From Ktedonobacter sp. (GTDB taxonomy: Bacteria; Chloroflexota; Ktedonobacteria; Ktedonobacterales; Ktedonobacteraceae), in NCBI GenBank assembly GCA_003450555.1, contig DMFQ01000219.1, positions 1,255-18,819 of the forward strand: a DNA stretch of 17,565 nt. The letters are read 5' to 3'. The position numbers were made by a program, and so were the translations under genes. Below the pieces are notes generated by a model. That model was not told where the DNA came from and ran no database searches. It saw nothing but the letters and a program-made list of their open reading frames with translations. Of the stretch, positions 12,908 to 17,565 are shown in pieces (the first letter of the stretch is position 1; the number at the start of each line of letters is the position of its first letter).

Positions 12908-14497
12908 ATGCAAGCACAACAGCACGGCGACCTTTCGACTATGCCAGCGGCAAATCACAAAAGCGAGCGGGTACAGACGATGTTCGAAGAAAATGACCAG
13001 GAAGGTCAAAACAACAACCCTGAAGAGATGGACGATTACAATGAAATGGCTGCTTTACTCGAAAAATCAGCCAGTCCCATCAACATCAAACGCGGCGATG
13101 TGGTCGAGGGCGTGATCGTGCGCATTGACCAGGACGAAATTCTGGTCGATATTGGCCTCAAATCTGAGGGCGTCCTCTCGACAAAAGAACTACCAGCCAG
13201 CGGCTACGGTTCTTTTAACGAGCTTCACAAAGACGATAACGTACTGGTCTACATCATTCAACCAGAAACGCAGGAGGGACACGCACTTCTCTCCCTGAAA
13301 CGCGCGCATGCAGAGCGTCAGTGGCGTATTGCTGAGGAACAGTACAAGAACGGCGAACTCCTGAAAGCCAAAGTTATCGATTATAACAAAGGTGGCTTGA
13401 TCGTCGATGTGGCCGGTATTCGTGGATTTGTGCCAATCTCTCAGATTCTGAACCTGAAGCGCGAAGAGGTTGCCTCAGGGGGCGAGAACCAGGAGACCGC
13501 GGCAAAACTCCAGAGCATGAAAGACAAAGAGCTCCAGCTCAAGATCATCGAGATCAATCGGGCGCGCAATCGCCTGATCCTCTCCGAGCGCCTGGCCGTC
13601 CAGGAATGGCGCCAGCGTCGCCGCGAAGAACTCCTTGATGAACTCAAACCAGGCGAGGTGCGCAAGGGTATCGTCAGTAACCTTGCGAATTTCGGCGCCT
13701 TTGTCGACCTGGGAGGCGCGGATGGACTGGTCCATATCAGCCAGCTCGCCTGGAGCCGCGTCAATCATCCCAGCGAAGTCCTGCATGTCGGTCAAGAGGT
13801 AGAAGTCCAGGTTCTTAGCGTCGACAAAGACAAAAAGAAAATCGCGCTCTCGATCAAACGTGCAGAGGTTGACCCCTGGACTACCGTCGAGCAGCGCTAT
13901 ACACCTGGTCAGGTCGTCACAGGCACCATTACAAAGATTGCACCTTTCGGTGCCTTCGCACGCATTGAGGATGGTATCGAAGGACTTATCCATCTTTCCG
14001 AGCTGACGCCCGGGATGGATCCAAAACAGGTTCTCCATGAAGGTGTGCCTCTCCAGTTGCGCATTCTGCGTATCGATGCAGAACGGCGACGCCTTGGCCT
14101 TAGCCTCCGCCAGGCAGACGAACCTGATGCAGAGGTACCGGCTGAGCTTTCACCAATAGGATCGGAACCTGATGCCCGGAATGCTACCGCTACCGCACCA
14201 TCAACGCCTTCACTAGAAGACCTCGCTGCCCATCCGGAAGCTGCTCCTCCCTCTTTGGAGGGTACAGCAGCTACCCCTCGGCGTACCGAGGGGAAAGGCG
14301 AGCGGCGCGATCGAGCAAATGAGAATCCGCTCCTCAATGGTCTACCTGGCAACCTTGGAGAAACAACAGCGATGGCTGAAGCCTTCCGCGCTGCCGCCCG
14401 GCAGCGCTCAAAAGAAGAAACAGAGCCAGCGACTACCGAACCAACAACTCCGACTACTGAGACTACTGAGGCTACAACTGAAGAGCAATCTTCATAA
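12908..14497 (+). CDS. rpsA: Four-S1-domain RNA-binding protein (ribosomal protein S1-like)
   Basis: RNA-binding protein of 529 residues with four S1 domains: about 61-133, 150-227, 248-318 and 333-403. Domains 3 and 4 are the most typical (GIVSNLANFGAFVDLGGADG, then GLVHISQL; ITKIAPFGAFARIEDGIEG, then LIHLSEL). Four domains plus a long tail resemble S1 homologues of Gram-positive and related phyla, not the six-domain E. coli S1. The role would be mRNA recruitment to the 30S subunit or RNA turnover. The first 60 residues are acidic and variable; the last 125 are disordered, Pro/Ala-rich and end in Thr/Glu repeats (TTEPTTPTTETTEATTEE). AAGGGGG precedes the ATG at 12908 by about 10 nt; ATG 12980 is an alternative start. 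The gene is probably a single-gene transcript: long leader before, strong terminator after. Confidence 0.85.
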   Translation: MQAQQHGDLSTMPAANHKSERVQTMFEENDQEGQNNNPEEMDDYNEMAALLEKSASPINIKRGDVVEGVIVRIDQDEILVDIGLKSEGVLSTKELPASGYGSFNELHKDDNVLVYIIQPETQEGHALLSLKRAHAERQWRIAEEQYKNGELLKAKVIDYNKGGLIVDVAGIRGFVPISQILNLKREEVASGGENQETAAKLQSMKDKELQLKIIEINRARNRLILSERLAVQEWRQRRREELLDELKPGEVRKGIVSNLANFGAFVDLGGADGLVHISQLAWSRVNHPSEVLHVGQEVEVQVLSVDKDKKKIALSIKRAEVDPWTTVEQRYTPGQVVTGTITKIAPFGAFARIEDGIEGLIHLSELTPGMDPKQVLHEGVPLQLRILRIDAERRRLGLSLRQADEPDAEVPAELSPIGSEPDARNATATAPSTPSLEDLAAHPEAAPPSLEGTAATPRRTEGKGERRDRANENPLLNGLPGNLGETTAMAEAFRAAARQRSKEETEPATTEPTTPTTETTEATTEEQSS

Positions 14498-14517
14498 TCA
14501 CTCTTTAGTGGATTAGC

Positions 14518-14588
14518 AGAGAAAGATGTTGGCAGATTTGCCGGGTACCGGCAAATCTGCCAACATCTTTCTCTACCTCTCTTTTTTT
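14518..14588 (+). terminator. Intrinsic terminator after the S1-domain gene
   Basis: Left arm 14518-14543 and right arm 14549-14574 are perfectly complementary over 26 bp with a 5-nt loop (GGTAC). Seven T residues follow at 14582-14588, after a 7-nt pyrimidine-rich spacer. The stem core is GATGTTGGCAGATTTGCCG. It begins 21 nt past the stop codon. The stem is much longer than the 7-12 bp usual for bacterial terminators. Confidence 0.9.
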
Positions 14589-14590
14589 CC

Positions 14591-14619
14591 TTGACGCATT
14601 CAAAAGTGTGAGGTATGAT
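14591..14619 (+). promoter_or_regulatory. Distal clpC promoter P1
   Basis: TTGACG (14591-14596), a 17-nt spacer and TATGAT (14614-14619) form a good promoter directly after the T-run of the S1 terminator. Transcription would start near 14626, giving a leader of about 365 nt to clpC. The flanks CC-TTGACG-C and TATGAT-GA are repeated at the proximal promoter. Confidence 0.55.
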
Positions 14620-14888
14620 GATTATAGCAAAAAGACTTTTCCGCTCAAAAAAGAAATTTTCCGTTCCCCACCGTTAACAAGCAAGCAGAGCGAACAATAA
14701 AAAACGGAGGCAACTAAAGAGGAAACGTTCATAGCTTAGCTTACCAGCTGTATTGTACATGAAAAAATGATCGCTTGACCTCCTTTCTGCGTATGCACTT
14801 GCATAAAGCAGTGAGGGGGTCGATTGTTTCTCGGTAAGGAGTTGTAAGTGAGCGCATATCGACAGACGGGAGGCTACGTTTGTATTCC
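14620..14888 (+). other. Region between the two clpC promoters
   Basis: About 270 nt with no convincing gene. It holds a perfect palindrome TATGCA-CT-TGCATA (14792-14805), two TTTTCCG words near 14638 and 14658, and a 14-codon reading frame starting GTG at 14848 with AAGGAG 6 nt upstream, whose TGA (14890-14892) overlaps the proximal -35. I found no CIRCE or complete CtsR operator; a lone GACCTCC-type half (near 14777) is too short to count. Confidence 0.4.
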
Positions 14889-14917
14889 TTGACGCTAAAT
14901 TTTGTGTGTTGTATGAT
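14889..14917 (+). promoter_or_regulatory. Proximal clpC promoter P2
   Basis: TTGACG (14889-14894), 17 nt and TATGAT (14912-14917). Transcription would start near 14924, giving a leader of about 70 nt. The hexamers, spacing and close flanks match P1 while the spacer differs. Confidence 0.6.
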
Positions 14918-14992
14918 GAACAACATGGTTTACCTGAGCGACACAGAGGGCTCGGTTCCACCCTCTGCCACTGAAAGGGGGGTGACAAACAG

Positions 14993-17527
14993 GTGAATGA
15001 TAGAGACAGGTTTGATAAGTTTACTGAGCGAGCACGCAAAGTTTTGAGTCTCGCCCAGGAGGAAGCACAACGCTTCCAGCACAACTATATCGGTACAGAA
15101 CATCTCCTTCTTGGTCTCGTACGTGAGGGAGAAGGTGTTGCCGCTAAAGTATTAAGTAATCTCGGTGTCGAATTGAACAAGGTTCGTAGCGCCGTAGAAT
15201 TTATAATTGGCCGTGGAGACCGCATAGTCCTTGGTGAGATCGGCCTCACTCCACGTGCTAAAAAAGTGATTGAGCTTGCAGTTGATGAAGCTCGTCGCTT
15301 GAATCATCACTATATTGGTACAGAACATCTTCTGCTGGGGTTAGTCCGCGAAGGCGAAGGAATCGCCGCTGGCGTGCTCGAGAGCCTGGGAGTTAACCTG
15401 GAAAAGGTTCGCACACAAACCATTCAGGTACTCAGTCAATCCGGCGCACCACATGAGCGCGATGCCAAGCATTCAAAAACCCCCACCATTGACCAGATGG
15501 GTATTGACCTGACTGCCGCCGCTCGCGCTGGTACGCTCGATCCCGTCATTGGCCGCCATCAAGAAATCGAGCGGGTCATCCAGATACTTTCTCGCCGCAC
15601 TAAAAACAATCCCGCGCTCATTGGTGAACCGGGCGTCGGTAAAACTGCCATCGTAGAAGGATTGGCACAACGTCTCATTGCGGGAGAAGTACCTGAAACA
15701 CTGGCGGGTAAACGCCTGCTAACACTCGATGTTGGATCACTGGTGGCAGGAACCAAGTATCGTGGTGAGTTTGAAGAACGTCTGAAAAAGATCATTGAAG
15801 AGATTCGCAGCAGCCGAGACTGCATCATCTTTATCGATGAAGTACATACCCTTGTAGGTGCTGGCGCAGCAGAGGGAGCGGTTGACGCCGCCAATATCCT
15901 CAAACCAGCTCTGTCTCGTGGTGAATTACAGTGCATCGGCGCGACTACACTCGATGAATATCGCAAGTACATCGAGCGCGATGCGGCACTACAACGCCGC
16001 TTCCAGGAAGTCATCGTCCGCGAACCCAGCGTCGAGGAAACCATCGAAATCCTCAAAGGCATTCGCGAACGCTACGAGGCACACCATCACCTGACAATTA
16101 CCGACGAGGCTCTTAAGGCTGCCACCAATATGGCCAGCCGCTATATTACTGATCGCTTCATGCCCGACAAAGCGATTGACCTGATCGACGAAGCCGCAAG
16201 CCGCGTTCGTATGCAGAACTCGCTTGCCCCCCTTAACCTCAAAGAGGCAATGAAGGGCCTCGAATCAGTACTTCGCGAAAAGGAAGCCGCGATTCAACAG
16301 CAGGAGTATGAACTGGCGGCAGAGCTCCGCGACCGCGAAGTCAAACTGCGCGACCGCATCTCCAAGCTAGAGTCCGGTTGGCATCGTGAGCGAGGCACCG
16401 ATAAGCCGAGTGTCGGCGAAGAAGAAATCGCCCAGATCGTCTCGATGTGGACGGGCATTCCCGTCATGCGTATCGCCCAGGAGGAGTCTCAGCGCTTACT
16501 CCAAATGGAGGATGCACTACATTCTCGTGTTATCGCTCAAAATGAAGCGATTGAGAAGATCGCTCGTGCGGTCCGCCGTGCCCGCGCAGGTCTGAAGGAC
16601 CCCAAGCGCCCCATTGGATCTTTCATCTTCATGGGACCAACAGGTGTCGGTAAGACCGAGCTTGCCAAAACGCTGGCAGAATTCATGTTCGGCAGTGAAG
16701 ACGCACTCATCAAAATTGACATGTCAGAGTTCATGGAACGCCACGCGGCTGCGCGTCTGGTTGGTGCCCCTCCAGGATATGTCGGCTACGAAGAGGGTGG
16801 TCAGCTCACCGAGGCGGTACGCCGTAAATCCTATAGCGTGATACTGCTCGACGAAATCGAAAAGGCTCACCCGGATGTCTTCAACATGCTGCTTCAAATC
16901 CTTGAAGATGGCAAGTTGACTGACGCCAAGGGACGCACGGTTGACTTCCGTAACACTATCGTAATCATGACATCGAATGTTGGCGCAGCTCTCTTGAACA
17001 AAGAAGCCTCCATTGGCTTCAAACAGTCCAAGGACAAAGACAAAGCCAACCAGAACGAGTATGAGAGCATGAAAGGCAAGGTACTGGGCGAACTGAAGAA
17101 CACCTTCAAGCCTGAGTTCCTCAATCGTATCGATGAGATCATCGTCTTCCATTCGCTGCGAATTGAAGAAATGTACTCAATCGTCGATCTCCTGCTTAAC
17201 CGCGTCCGTACCCAATTGACTGAGCAGCAGATTGAACTGATCGTGCCTCAAAATGCCAAAGACTTCTTGATTGAAAAAGGTTTCGACGCTCAGTATGGTG
17301 CCCGTCCATTGCGCCGCACCATCCAACGTATGGTAGAAGATCCTCTGGCGGAAGGCCTCTTACAGGGCAAGTTCCACCCAGGAGATCTGGTGGAAGCCAC
17401 TGTCGTTGACGACGACCTGCTTCTTCACGTACGCAACCGCATTGAGCAGTTGTCTGCACCTGCTACACCCGAAGCAGCTCTTTCGGCTGGTGGTGGTGAC
17501 AACGGTGCCAGCAGCGAAACCCTGTAA
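14993..17527 (+). CDS. clpC: ClpC-type AAA+ chaperone, ATPase subunit of Clp protease
   Basis: Hexameric two-ring AAA+ unfoldase that feeds damaged or tagged proteins to ClpP. The 844 residues include two Clp_N repeats (about 5-70 and 80-145, each with [17 protein letters not shown]). The first AAA+ module has Walker A GEPGVGKT (211-218), pore loop GTKYRGEFE and Walker B IIFIDE (278-283). A UVR-type coiled middle segment (about 427-462) marks the ClpC rather than ClpB subfamily. The second module has Walker A GPTGVGKT (548-555), pore loop [10 protein letters not shown] and Walker B VILLDE (616-621). IGF at 674-676 is the ClpP-docking loop, so partnership with ClpP is expected. Start is GTG at 14993, with an AAAGGGGGG ribosome binding site about 10 nt upstream; the frame then opens with the typical [14 protein letters not shown]. 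Upstream ctsR/mcsAB genes of Firmicutes are absent here. Two promoters precede it. Confidence 0.96.
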   Translation: MNDRDRFDKFTERARKVLSLAQEEAQRFQHNYIGTEHLLLGLVREGEGVAAKVLSNLGVELNKVRSAVEFIIGRGDRIVLGEIGLTPRAKKVIELAVDEARRLNHHYIGTEHLLLGLVREGEGIAAGVLESLGVNLEKVRTQTIQVLSQSGAPHERDAKHSKTPTIDQMGIDLTAAARAGTLDPVIGRHQEIERVIQILSRRTKNNPALIGEPGVGKTAIVEGLAQRLIAGEVPETLAGKRLLTLDVGSLVAGTKYRGEFEERLKKIIEEIRSSRDCIIFIDEVHTLVGAGAAEGAVDAANILKPALSRGELQCIGATTLDEYRKYIERDAALQRRFQEVIVREPSVEETIEILKGIRERYEAHHHLTITDEALKAATNMASRYITDRFMPDKAIDLIDEAASRVRMQNSLAPLNLKEAMKGLESVLREKEAAIQQQEYELAAELRDREVKLRDRISKLESGWHRERGTDKPSVGEEEIAQIVSMWTGIPVMRIAQEESQRLLQMEDALHSRVIAQNEAIEKIARAVRRARAGLKDPKRPIGSFIFMGPTGVGKTELAKTLAEFMFGSEDALIKIDMSEFMERHAAARLVGAPPGYVGYEEGGQLTEAVRRKSYSVILLDEIEKAHPDVFNMLLQILEDGKLTDAKGRTVDFRNTIVIMTSNVGAALLNKEASIGFKQSKDKDKANQNEYESMKGKVLGELKNTFKPEFLNRIDEIIVFHSLRIEEMYSIVDLLLNRVRTQLTEQQIELIVPQNAKDFLIEKGFDAQYGARPLRRTIQRMVEDPLAEGLLQGKFHPGDLVEATVVDDDLLLHVRNRIEQLSAPATPEAALSAGGGDNGASSETL

Positions 17528-17549
17528 GGATAGCTAAAAGGCAGAACAC

Positions 17550-17565
17550 ATGAGGAAAGACAATG
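17550..17565 (+). CDS. Possible start of the next gene (cut by window edge)
   Basis: Two ATG codons, at 17550 and 17563, follow clpC within 40 nt and are in different frames. The second has GAGGAAAG just upstream and looks the better start, the first has AAAAGG. A downstream gene close behind clpC is likely, but nothing of its product can be read. Confidence 0.2.

Noticed and set aside
12589..12909. Minus-strand 106-residue frame across the S1 leader
   Set aside because: No recognisable domain, no good ribosome binding site, and it covers the leader and start region of a strongly supported plus-strand gene. A decayed fragment cannot be excluded.
14620..14888. CIRCE, HspR or CtsR operators upstream of clpC
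   Set aside because: I looked for TTAGCACTC/GAGTGCTAA, CTTGAGT/ACTCAAG and paired GGTCAAA. Only a single partial GGTCAA-like half is present, which is not enough.

Overview
The window is a chromosomal stretch of a bacterium that most resembles Chloroflexota, possibly the class Ktedonobacteria. This is inferred from gene content and protein style: an actinobacterial/cyanobacterial-type zwf-opcA pair, a long transaldolase, a short 6-phosphogluconate dehydrogenase and a ClpC-type chaperone, in moderate-GC DNA with sigma70-like promoters. No search could be run, so the placement is tentative. There are no rRNA, tRNA, CRISPR or complete mobile elements.

Layout. 258-2007 (+) holds a branched-chain amino-acid ABC permease (LivM type), a small zinc-ribbon protein and a decayed luciferase-like monooxygenase remnant. 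2078-2467 (-) is a YjbQ-family protein. 2795-9504 (+) is the core: transaldolase (tal), 6-phosphogluconate dehydrogenase (gnd), glucose-6-phosphate dehydrogenase (zwf), its assembly factor (opcA), 6-phosphogluconolactonase (pgl) and ribulose-5-phosphate 3-epimerase (rpe). 9535-11196 (+) follows closely with a dolichol/phytol-kinase-like membrane protein and a P1/DmpA-family self-processing peptidase. 11237-12430 (-) carries a Pro-rich tail-anchored small membrane protein and a CoA-type Nudix hydrolase. 12908-14497 (+) is a four-S1-domain RNA-binding protein, and 14993-17527 (+) is ClpC.

How it works together. The central block supplies the whole oxidative pentose phosphate branch: zwf, pgl and gnd make NADPH and ribulose-5-phosphate, and rpe and tal feed carbon back. 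OpcA is expected to assemble or activate Zwf. Transketolase and ribose-5-phosphate isomerase are not in the window. The block is probably several transcription units: opcA has a good promoter with an inverted repeat just downstream, a 29-bp tandem repeat sits in front of gnd, and a stem-loop separates opcA from pgl.

The most interesting non-coding signals are near the right end. The S1 gene has a roughly 350-nt structured leader, ends at a 26-bp perfect hairpin terminator, and is followed by two near-identical promoters about 300 nt apart that both point at clpC. I found no clearly novel multi-gene system; the coding content is mostly housekeeping and the regulatory architecture is the part worth a second look.
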